A DNA stretch of 64,000 nucleotides from Pseudomonadota bacterium. GTDB lineage: Bacteria > Pseudomonadota > Alphaproteobacteria > Rickettsiales > Midichloriaceae. Location of the stretch: positions 24,279 through 88,278 of the forward strand of contig JAFECK010000002.1 of the NCBI GenBank assembly GCA_018242185.1, in the 5' to 3' direction. The position numbers and the translations under genes are program-made. Under the pieces are notes generated by a model. That model did no database searches. It had not been told where the DNA came from and saw only the letters and a program-made list of their open reading frames with translations. Position 1 is the stretch's first letter; each line of letters starts with the position of its first letter. Positions 36,376 through 43,879 of the stretch are shown in pieces.

Positions 36376-37344
36376 TTAGCTGTCGCTATCAACCTCTTCC
36401 AACAGTATTGTTTCACTATCATCTTTCTTCTGTTTGTCCGGCTTTTTCGGAGCATTGCCATTTACTGTACGGCAAAAACCTGCTTGCTGCCTATTTGTAA
36501 CTAACGATAACAATACGTTCAACAAATTCTTTGAGTCAACTTCAACAGTAGCCAAATTATTCTTATCTTTATATAATGGCACACCCTTATCAACAAACAT
36601 GTTTTGCTTAACTGCATCCAGCGCTGTGCGGCTTAACACAGTCACGGTTTCACTCAAAAGCCCATCTTTCTCTTTTGTGCGCTGATTTTGTATTGGGTGC
36701 TTTATAAGCCAGAAGGAGACCATACCCAATAAGCACACCCCAACTACAGCAATCATCGGGAGCCAAGCGTTTGAATGCGCAATATGCGCTTCTCTAATTG
36801 TCAGCTCAAGCATGCGCTGATCAAGCCTGGTGAGGGTGCCGTTCTTTAACCCTTCTGTTACCTGCGCTTCTAGCTTTTCAAGCAATCTCTGGCCCGCCAT
36901 TGCTATAGGAGCCAAATGATAAATAGCGGCCACTGGAGCAGCGACAAAAACACCATAACCAAAAATAATCGTGGTCCACATAATAGCGCTATACTTCCTT
37001 TCAACGCTTGGTAGCCCAGTCTGGTATTGCGCTTTGGCAACCATAAACTGGATTGTTTGATCTTTTTCCACAAATAACGGCGTTCTCAATGCTAACGCAT
37101 CAGCGTCAGCAAGCGCAGCTAAGTCTTTGTTGGTTAAATCACGGTTGGTAAGAGTATAGCTATGTTCTTGTTGAAGTGAGTGTAGTAAATGGTGGCGGTA
37201 ATTGTCCTTAAAATATTGCTCTGCCAGCTCTCCTCCAGAACCATCACTTAGCAATATAGATTGTAGTGTGTCCTCTACTGCTTTTCTTCTATACTGAGCT
37301 AGCTTATTATAAATGGCTAAATTATAAATATTATCTTCTTGCAT
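36376..37344 (-). CDS. Orphan membrane protein, second member of a tandem paralogue pair (322 aa)
   Basis: A 322-residue protein with no recognised family. A soluble N-terminal region (1-120) includes YFKDNYRHHLLHS. A hydrophobic helix is near 125-150 (WTTIIFGYGVFVAAPVAAIY), an intervening helical segment of about 55 residues (VTEGLKNGTLTRLDQRMLEL) follows, a second membrane helix lies near 197-216 (WLPMIAVVGVCLLGMVSFWL), and the C-terminal tail is soluble, ending in an acidic DSETILLEEVDSDS. The upstream gene aligns across this segment. They lie 11 bp apart and form an operon. Function unknown. Confidence 0.7.
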   Translation of the reverse strand: MQEDNIYNLAIYNKLAQYRRKAVEDTLQSILLSDGSGGELAEQYFKDNYRHHLLHSLQQEHSYTLTNRDLTNKDLAALADADALALRTPLFVEKDQTIQFMVAKAQYQTGLPSVERKYSAIMWTTIIFGYGVFVAAPVAAIYHLAPIAMAGQRLLEKLEAQVTEGLKNGTLTRLDQRMLELTIREAHIAHSNAWLPMIAVVGVCLLGMVSFWLIKHPIQNQRTKEKDGLLSETVTVLSRTALDAVKQNMFVDKGVPLYKDKNNLATVEVDSKNLLNVLLSLVTNRQQAGFCRTVNGNAPKKPDKQKKDDSETILLEEVDSDS

Positions 37345-37355
37345 ACGATTTACCT

Positions 37356-38216
37356 TTAAAATTCCTTTATTGCTTGCGCTTCTGGTTCTTTTACTTGCTG
37401 TTTAATTGCCAGCAACACTCTGGCAAAATCCCTATTTCCTAGTTCTTTTGGCTTATTCCAATCAATGTTCTGTTTAGCACCTGGCTCCACTGGATACTGC
37501 CTAAATCCTTCTTGTGCTAACGTTGTACTGGCAAGCACTTGTGCATAATGGTTTAGCGCTTGCTTATCAGCATAATCACGCAGACCCCCAATTGGCCCAC
37601 CTAACATCCAAAAGAACGCTGCTCCTGCGAGGACTAACATAGTAAACCCTGCAAAATCCAACGCATAGCTCCCATTTGCCAAAGACAGCTCATGCATCTG
37701 CTGCCGCAATAAGTATTCTTCCCAACGAGTAACACTGCCATCTGTAATCCCTTGCGTTATCAGTTGATCGATTGTGCGGATTACATTGCTGTTGGCGATG
37801 GCTGGCTCCAAAAACTCCTGTATAACATAGATCTCAATGCCAATCAGGCCACCATAACCGGTTAACATGGTGGTAGTTAACACAGCTCCATGCATCAGGC
37901 TTATATCAAGCAACGCACGACCATAACTAGCGCGAGCTTTGTCTATCGGCCTGATTTCAGATGTCTTACCAAATATAGTGGAATATACGGCTTTTGCATC
38001 TTTGCTAGCTGTAGTATGCACAGCAGTTTTATGATTCTCAGATAAGCCAGACGGAACCAGATCAGAGCCTAACAGAAGGTGTCTATATTTGTCAGTAAAA
38101 ATTGACTCTAACCCTATATGATAACTATTAATAGAGTCTCGCAGCGCGACTACAAGCACTCTAACCCTTTCGCTCTCAACCTGCTTATAATGCTGCGCTA
38201 CATCAATATTTTGCAT
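37356..38216 (-). CDS. Orphan membrane protein, first member of a tandem paralogue pair (286 aa)
   Basis: A 286-residue protein without a recognised family, homologous to the next gene: FTDKYRHLLLGS matches FKDNYRHHLLHS; GYGGLIGIEI matches GYGVFVAAPV; ITQGITDGSVTRWEEYLL matches VTEGLKNGTLTRLDQRML. The plan is the same: a soluble N-terminus, helix near 110-135, polar segment, second helix near 192-212, soluble tail. There is no signal peptide. The upstream noncoding sequence has TACAAT preceded by GTGG as a possible -10 but no convincing -35. The tandem duplication and strong divergence suggest fast evolution. Confidence 0.7.
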   Translation of the reverse strand: MQNIDVAQHYKQVESERVRVLVVALRDSINSYHIGLESIFTDKYRHLLLGSDLVPSGLSENHKTAVHTTASKDAKAVYSTIFGKTSEIRPIDKARASYGRALLDISLMHGAVLTTTMLTGYGGLIGIEIYVIQEFLEPAIANSNVIRTIDQLITQGITDGSVTRWEEYLLRQQMHELSLANGSYALDFAGFTMLVLAGAAFFWMLGGPIGGLRDYADKQALNHYAQVLASTTLAQEGFRQYPVEPGAKQNIDWNKPKELGNRDFARVLLAIKQQVKEPEAQAIKEF

Positions 38217-38285
38217 ACCAAAACGCTATCTGTGTTAATTAGGGCGGATTGTACCACGATTTTAACGGCAGGACAATAGAGATAT

Positions 38286-38338
38286 TGTTTGTCATCGACG
38301 ACTTGTCCGGCGAAGCCTTGGCGTAAACGGAAGACGGG
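38286..38338 (+). repeat. Degenerate palindromic intergenic repeat
   Basis: The sequence GTCCGGCGAAGCCTTGGCG followed by TAAACGGAAGAC resembles the common TCCGCC...GGCGGA intergenic palindromes of proteobacteria, in decayed form. It lies between the paralogue pair and pgi. Confidence 0.35.
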
Positions 38339-38418
38339 AATTACAGCCCAAATACAACACCCCTTGCGCCAGCTATAGGCTTACAGCTATGATGGGTATA
38401 AACAAAAAAGGACGCTAT

Positions 38419-39651
38419 ATGTCAAATTCTCAAAGCAAGCTATACTCATACACTGATAGCGGCGCTTTTACCAGCGAAATCAGCTTTCAAAAATGTTTGG
38501 AGAAAGTCCATAACGTTGCTAAAAATACTGACAAATTACTAGAGCACCGACTGTTTCAAAAAGAGCATATTACTAGCCCTAGAGCCTTACACAAGGTTGC
38601 TGATGAAATTAGCGGCAAATACAAGCACTTGGTCATCCTTGGCATGGGCGGCGCCATCTTAAATCCCCAATTACTCGCAAATCTCGGCCGCCCTGGGCAT
38701 AGCACTCGTATCACATACTGCGACCATATAGATAGCCGCACCATCAATCACCTCGCGCTCACTTTAGACTTAGAGCACACAGCGTTCCTGGTGATCAGCA
38801 AATCTGGAAAAACTGTAGAAACTATAGCTTTACTGAGCACTTGGTATAGCTATATGCAAAAGCAATTCATTACCGACCTAGCGCAGCGGTTTTATATAAT
38901 CACTCAAGGTAATGGCAGCGCGATTGCGGAAATGGGTAAGCAGATTCAGGCAGTGCTGCTACCACATGACGAGATTAGCGGAAGATATGCCAGCTTTACT
39001 AATATCACCATACTACCAGGACTGATTGCTGGGCAAGATATGGAACTCTTCTGCCGCGGAGGTATGCGGGTGTTAGAGGAATTACTGGACTCCCCTGAGG
39101 ATAGCTATGCCCTGCAGGGCGCCGCAACCATGCTATATATTCTGAAGCACCGTCAAAACCAGCATGTGTGCATACCTTATAAGCTTTCGTTAAAGCCATT
39201 CGTGGAATGGCAAGCCCAAGTGGTGGCTGAAAGCCTAGGCAAAGACGGTGATGGAATTACTCCTCTGAAAGCATTTGGACCACTGGATCAGCACAGCCAG
39301 CTGCAGCTATACCTAGACGGGCCAAAAGATAAGTTCTTCACTATCATCAACACCATGGATAGCAGCGCTAACACTACTCTTCCTATGAAGCTAGGGCCAC
39401 TCGCTGGGCACAGCATACATGAATTATGCGATGCTGAATGTCAAGCGATGCTGCTTGTTCTAAAAGATGAAGACTTGCCACACCGCTATCTTAGCCTGAC
39501 GCATGATAATGAAGAAGGATTAGGCGCGCTGATAATGCACACCATGCTAGAGACGGCGCTTTGCGGCCTTTCATTAGGGATAGATCCATTCAACCAACCT
39601 GCAGTCGAGCGAATTAAGCGGCATATCCTGAGAGAGCTACATATAGCTTAA
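38419..39651 (+). CDS. pgi: Glucose-6-phosphate isomerase
   Basis: A 410-residue phosphoglucose isomerase that interconverts glucose-6-phosphate and fructose-6-phosphate in glycolysis or gluconeogenesis. The phosphosugar-binding motif VISKSGKTVET and ASFTNITILPG are visible, with the C-terminal LGLSL-like stretch near GLSLGIDPFNQPAVE. It is shorter than the approximately 550-residue enterobacterial form, as are many alphaproteobacterial relatives. The ATG at 38419 is chosen because AAGGA lies 6 bases before it; a longer frame from 38389 lacks this. The 13-mer TATGATGGGTATA occurs just before (38388) and just after (39653) the gene. No other glycolytic gene is in the window. Confidence 0.88.
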   Translation: MSNSQSKLYSYTDSGAFTSEISFQKCLEKVHNVAKNTDKLLEHRLFQKEHITSPRALHKVADEISGKYKHLVILGMGGAILNPQLLANLGRPGHSTRITYCDHIDSRTINHLALTLDLEHTAFLVISKSGKTVETIALLSTWYSYMQKQFITDLAQRFYIITQGNGSAIAEMGKQIQAVLLPHDEISGRYASFTNITILPGLIAGQDMELFCRGGMRVLEELLDSPEDSYALQGAATMLYILKHRQNQHVCIPYKLSLKPFVEWQAQVVAESLGKDGDGITPLKAFGPLDQHSQLQLYLDGPKDKFFTIINTMDSSANTTLPMKLGPLAGHSIHELCDAECQAMLLVLKDEDLPHRYLSLTHDNEEGLGALIMHTMLETALCGLSLGIDPFNQPAVERIKRHILRELHIA

Positions 39652-39672
39652 TTATGATGGGTATACAGCTCC

Positions 39673-40503
39673 TTACCACCGTTTATGCAACCAAAACCAC
39701 TGCTCAGGTGTCTCGATAATCCATGCTTCCAGCTGTTTATTAAGCTCTATCATTACTGCAACAGCGTCCATCTCTGAACTGATTTTCAGTAACTTAACCT
39801 CCAACTCAAAATGAGCCCCATGTATGCGCTTTATTCTAGCGATAGCCAGCTCAGCACCCAGTTTGCAAGCAAACGCGCCTGGCGCGGTAACCGTTTTGGC
39901 CTCAATACCAAAGAATGGGATAAGAACGCCATTCCCGACTTTTTGATCGAAAAGCATTCCCACCAACTCATCTTGACGCAACAATTGGATGATCTGTCGC
40001 ATTCCAGCCGCCCCTTTAGCAATTAAATGAGTATTACGCATCTTGTTTATTAACCTATCTACATACTTGTTATTAGCCGGCCTATATACCATGTAATTAG
40101 GAATTTTTAGAGCATTTAATACATGTGGAAATAATTCCCAGTTTCCATAATGCCCCGATAAAAACATAATACCCTTGCCGCGTTTTTGCGGCGCTGAGTC
40201 TTTCATCTTTACTCTACTTAACAGCTGTTGAGGGCTTAATCTATGCCAATGCGGCATTTCTCCAGCCAAGCGCCCTATATTCTCCCACATCCGCACCACT
40301 ATTACTTCCCTATCCTCTTCGGTCAGGCTTGGTAACACCTGGCTCAGATTGCGCCGCGCTACATTGCTAACCTTCAGGCGTGGACCAATCAACACAGCAA
40401 GCTTACCAAAAAAAGCGGATGCCCTGTCCAACCCAAGAGCCAGTGCTAGCAGAATTAAGAGGTATACCAGCAGAAATTCAGCAATATGTTTGAGCTTACG
40501 CAT
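39673..40503 (-). CDS. Lipid A / lysophospholipid acyltransferase (LpxL/HtrB-like)
   Basis: A 276-residue membrane acyltransferase. An N-terminal hydrophobic anchor (LLVYLLILLALALGL) precedes the catalytic H-x4-E motif, SGHYGNWELF, and the family segments VYRPANNKYVDRLINKMR and GMLFDQKVGNG. These place it in the LpxL/LpxM lauroyl/myristoyl transferase family, which adds secondary acyl chains to lipid A at the inner membrane. Which position it acylates cannot be told. It begins 5 bp after the HIT gene and is in the same operon. Confidence 0.88.
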   Translation of the reverse strand: MRKLKHIAEFLLVYLLILLALALGLDRASAFFGKLAVLIGPRLKVSNVARRNLSQVLPSLTEEDREVIVVRMWENIGRLAGEMPHWHRLSPQQLLSRVKMKDSAPQKRGKGIMFLSGHYGNWELFPHVLNALKIPNYMVYRPANNKYVDRLINKMRNTHLIAKGAAGMRQIIQLLRQDELVGMLFDQKVGNGVLIPFFGIEAKTVTAPGAFACKLGAELAIARIKRIHGAHFELEVKLLKISSEMDAVAVMIELNKQLEAWIIETPEQWFWLHKRW

Positions 40504-40508
40504 GCCCT

Positions 40509-40898
40509 TTAACCCTGTACCCGCTCATGGTAGGTATCGCCGCTTACTATAGCTCCTAAGCGACGCTTACCCAGTATATGCACATGGAAATGTGGCACAG
40601 TTTGAGAGCCATCACTCCCATGGTTAGCCACCAACCTATAGCCACTTCCCACTAACTCGAGCTGCTCAGTAATCACACGCACTTTAGTGAAAAAATCGGC
40701 AACTTCTTGCGGTGCAGCCGTAGTGGTAAAGTCGTGAAAAGAAATATATCTTCCCTTAGGCAAGACCAACACATGCACTGGTGCGGCTTTGTGAATATCA
40801 TGAAAAGCTATCACCTGCTCATCCTCATATACTTTATTGCATGACAGCTCGCCCCTAATAATTCTGGCAAAGATATTGGTATCATCATACTGGTGCAT
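40509..40898 (-). CDS. HIT-family nucleotide-binding protein
   Basis: A 129-residue HinT-like protein of the histidine triad superfamily, which hydrolyses nucleoside phosphoramidates or AMP-lysine adducts. The triad HFHVHILG and the N-terminal block IFARIIRGE are clear, and GSDGSQTVPHFHVH is typical. It starts the minus-strand operon continued by the LpxL-type gene and is divergent from the 642-residue orphan, with a 148-bp gap that holds a long inverted repeat. Confidence 0.93.
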   Translation of the reverse strand: MHQYDDTNIFARIIRGELSCNKVYEDEQVIAFHDIHKAAPVHVLVLPKGRYISFHDFTTTAAPQEVADFFTKVRVITEQLELVGSGYRLVANHGSDGSQTVPHFHVHILGKRRLGAIVSGDTYHERVQG

Positions 40899-40999
40899 CG
40901 AGAACAGCCTCCTATTGTTTTTATCATAAGCAATTTAGCATGCCCCATTATAAGGGGCAAGTTTTATAACAAAACACTTTCATATGCTTTTGACTCTCG

Positions 41000-41043
41000 A
41001 TAATATAACTCAATCTTAAAGTACTAAGATTGAGTTATATTAT
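41000..41043. repeat. Perfect 19-bp-arm inverted repeat
   Basis: Arms at 41000-41018 (ATAATATAACTCAATCTTA) and 41025-41043 are exact reverse complements around a 6-base AAGTAC centre. It ends 3 bases before the first ATG of the 642-residue orphan, where a ribosome binding site would be expected, and the plus-strand TATAAT at 41041-41046 overlaps its end. It is too long for chance in a 64-kb window. Candidates are an operator, an RNA hairpin that closes the start, or a terminator. Confidence 0.9.
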
Positions 41044-41046
41044 AAT

Positions 41047-42975
41047 ATGAGAGATAGGATGACCGCTACACAATGCCGTAATTTGTTGTATGACGTTCTA
41101 CATAACCCGGGGCTGTATGACTTAAAAAACTGTATGACTGTCAACAGCATTAAAAGCGGCTTTAATCGCGCGTTCTACAATATTGATATTAAGCAAAACT
41201 ACCAAGAGTTCGACGGTGATGACGTCATCCATTTTCTCATGCGTAATATACGCTTTAGCGGTATTAAGCCAGAAGAGCATCATTACTACAGTGAGGTATG
41301 GTTCATTATATTCGGCACCTTCATCCAAACTAATTATAGCGCCTTAAAGACACACTCCATCGAAACCGAGATTATTAAAACCAGTATAGCAGTGGATTAC
41401 GCACCTCTGACTGATCTAATGCTAGCCACAATTAAAGGAGGTTTGATCAACATGGATAATCAGCAGATAATACTGCTTTATCTTGACACCTCCACTTATA
41501 ACAATGCAGCATCAGCACAGCTTAAGCAATTCATTGTAGAAAAAATGTTGTGGGATCAAACGCTACTACTACAACTAAACACAATCTTACGACAATCGAT
41601 GAGCGATGCGGTTGTAGATCAGTTAATATATAGCATTGCCCATAATGGGGCCGCTTTTGCTAAACAATTGCTCCACGGTCTCTGGGAACGCTATTATAAA
41701 CAGCCTTACAATAACGACTCAACGGCAAATCAATTTATCGAAGAATTGTTCAGCGTCTATAGTACTAAGCTGCATGATCTTGATAATTATCAAACCATAT
41801 TGATAGAAAAAATTCTTGAGATTGTTGAGAACTCAGTACCACATGCGCGTACAATGTTTATGGACTTCATCCTGGCTCATGATTCTCTGCTAGCATTTGA
41901 GGATTTTTTAGCTATGCCAGGTAATAGAACTTATGGCATGCAGTGGCTAGCGAAAATAGCCACACAACTTGATTTGCAAACCGCTCAATTATCACTCATT
42001 AGAACAAATTGCAGTAAAATATTCGGCCATCACGATATAGAACAGGCCATACTAAATTTCAGCGCTAAAAATCATGATTATAACGTATTAGCTTCCTTTT
42101 TGGCTAACAACCCAAATGATCGGCTATCAACCTTAGATACTGCAATTACGCATCACATGGATGAAGCCATAATTCAAATATGCCATTCATTTAGCCAAGC
42201 AGAAATCACCATAAATGCTTCTCTTGGCGAGTCTTTGCTAATAAATTACATACAATATGGCGATAACCCAACCGTAATGGCTCAGATTATTAAAACATTT
42301 GGGGTGCAAGTCGATTACCAGCTAGTACTGGAAGTATGGTCTTCCACTAACTTTATCAGCCTTGCAAATAAAGAGATATCGGTGCAACACCTAATCCAAC
42401 AGCAATTAGGGCATTTACATGAGTTATACAACGCAACCCCGGTCACAGAATATATGGCAGATTTGCTTGCAGCTGCGATTATGGGTGATGAAGTTACAGC
42501 AAGTGGTAATTTACCGCTCGTAGACGCTTATATAGCTGTTGCCAGCCAATACATAGATAGGAATGAACTTTGGAACAAGGCCCTAATCAGGCTAATACAA
42601 TATTCAGATTACGGCCTGTATCAAAAACTTGAGCTGTTATCAGATAGTTATGCCAATAATATAGATTTCGCCAATATCATGCAGCAAATCGGCGCAGATA
42701 CCCAAGTCTATCAAGGCTTATATGAAGCGTTTTCCAAAGAATTCATTCCACAAGCCATGCAGTATATTCAATCCCTAGATAATGCGACTGCTGCAGATAT
42801 AAGGGATAAGCTAGTGCACGCCGTGCATAATGAGATAGTGGAAGTAGCACAGTGTATGGAATATAGTGGCTACAATAATATTATGGATGAGATGCTTTAT
42901 ACCCTGCAATATTTCTCAGAAAGCGAGCAAGAGTATATCCTCGGCGACTTGGTTCCTGACTACTGCACAACCTAA
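41047..42975 (+). CDS. Orphan helical protein (642 aa)
   Basis: A 642-residue protein with no recognised domain, signal peptide or membrane helix. It appears wholly alpha-helical, with repeated Leu/Ile/Asn/Asp-rich helices suggesting an armadillo- or HEAT-like solenoid (HDSLLAFEDFLAMPGNRTYG; YNVLASFLANNPNDRLSTLD). The helical pairs near 330-450 are reminiscent of diverged ankyrin units, but I do not claim it. The start may be 41047 or the ATG at 41059; an inverted repeat fills the upstream region. A hairpin with 8-bp arms (42983-43017) follows the stop. Composition and isolation resemble the other orphan genes. Confidence 0.7.
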   Translation: MRDRMTATQCRNLLYDVLHNPGLYDLKNCMTVNSIKSGFNRAFYNIDIKQNYQEFDGDDVIHFLMRNIRFSGIKPEEHHYYSEVWFIIFGTFIQTNYSALKTHSIETEIIKTSIAVDYAPLTDLMLATIKGGLINMDNQQIILLYLDTSTYNNAASAQLKQFIVEKMLWDQTLLLQLNTILRQSMSDAVVDQLIYSIAHNGAAFAKQLLHGLWERYYKQPYNNDSTANQFIEELFSVYSTKLHDLDNYQTILIEKILEIVENSVPHARTMFMDFILAHDSLLAFEDFLAMPGNRTYGMQWLAKIATQLDLQTAQLSLIRTNCSKIFGHHDIEQAILNFSAKNHDYNVLASFLANNPNDRLSTLDTAITHHMDEAIIQICHSFSQAEITINASLGESLLINYIQYGDNPTVMAQIIKTFGVQVDYQLVLEVWSSTNFISLANKEISVQHLIQQQLGHLHELYNATPVTEYMADLLAAAIMGDEVTASGNLPLVDAYIAVASQYIDRNELWNKALIRLIQYSDYGLYQKLELLSDSYANNIDFANIMQQIGADTQVYQGLYEAFSKEFIPQAMQYIQSLDNATAADIRDKLVHAVHNEIVEVAQCMEYSGYNNIMDEMLYTLQYFSESEQEYILGDLVPDYCTT

Positions 42976-42982
42976 CTCTTCT

Positions 42983-43017
42983 CATGTGTCTTTGCCTGGC
43001 AGGACGCTCGACACATG
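42983..43017 (+). terminator. Putative hairpin downstream of the 642-aa orphan
   Basis: CATGTGTC (42983-42990) pairs exactly with GACACATG (43010-43017) around a 19-base loop, 8 bases after the stop. There is no T tract directly after it, so termination is uncertain. Confidence 0.45.
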
Positions 43018-43261
43018 CATAATAATTATAATACAGCATGATCTTCATACTTTCTAAAAAATTAATTTGTTTTTTATAATTATAGAGCGAATCGTTACTT
43101 TATGGAGTAAAAATAGCAATAGACAAGCTAACATTGACTCTTTCGTTATGGAATAGGCGAATAGATTATATTATCGATTTACTTCCCAACTGAATCGTCA
43201 TATAATCCGGCCAATCAAGATGCTGTGGCATCTGTTTAATAACACTATCTATGGATCGAAC

Positions 43262-43879
43262 ATGCTTTCACTACACAAATCTATACTCGCCATGTCATTC
43301 TGTGCTGCAGTTTTCTCAGCGGCTAATGCGGAGGCTGCTACGCCTACATCAGAAAACGGTTCTAAAACAAGCACCGCTGATCCTAACAACATTGTCATCA
43401 TGGAGCTGAAAAGTGGCACAGTCACTATAGAATTATACCCAAAATCCGCTCCAGAGCATGTAAATCGCATACGCACATTGGTGCAACAAGGCTTCTACGA
43501 CGGCGTGGTGTTCCATAGAGTTATCGATGGTTTTATGGTCCAAACTGGTGATCCAACTGGCACAGGCATGGGCGGTAGTAGCTTGCCAAACCTCAAAGCA
43601 GAGTTTAATAACACCCATCACAGTAAAGGTGTAGTATCTATGGCTCGTAGTGCTGATCCTAATAGCGCTAACAGCCAGTTTTTTATCATGCTAGGCGATG
43701 CACCGCATTTAGATGGCCAATATACAGCGTTTGGCAAAGTCATCAGCGGTATGGAATACGTCGATCAAATCAAAAAAGGGAGCACCGCTAACAATGGTAA
43801 AGTTGAAAATCCTGATAAAATCATCAGTATGAAAATATTATCCGATACAACAACTGCCTCTAGTAAGGGCACAAAATAA
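43262..43879 (+). CDS. ppiA: Periplasmic cyclophilin-type peptidyl-prolyl isomerase
   Basis: A 205-residue exported cyclophilin. A signal peptide (MLSLHKSILAMSFCAAVFSAANA) precedes the PPIase domain with FHRVIDGFMVQTGDPTGTG (catalytic Arg), then ARSADPNSANSQFFIML and the LDGQYTAFGKV block. It assists folding by isomerising proline bonds, probably in the periplasm. A longer open frame reaches 43220, but the ATG at 43262 leaves a proper signal peptide. The stop TAA is followed immediately by the valS ATG with no gap, so the two are translated together. Confidence 0.92.
   Translation: MLSLHKSILAMSFCAAVFSAANAEAATPTSENGSKTSTADPNNIVIMELKSGTVTIELYPKSAPEHVNRIRTLVQQGFYDGVVFHRVIDGFMVQTGDPTGTGMGGSSLPNLKAEFNNTHHSKGVVSMARSADPNSANSQFFIMLGDAPHLDGQYTAFGKVISGMEYVDQIKKGSTANNGKVENPDKIISMKILSDTTTASSKGTK

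Noticed and set aside
43018-43261. A tRNA or other structured RNA between the 642-aa orphan and the cyclophilin.
   Set aside because: No acceptor stem or T-loop sequence could be fitted; the region is AT-rich without clear structure.
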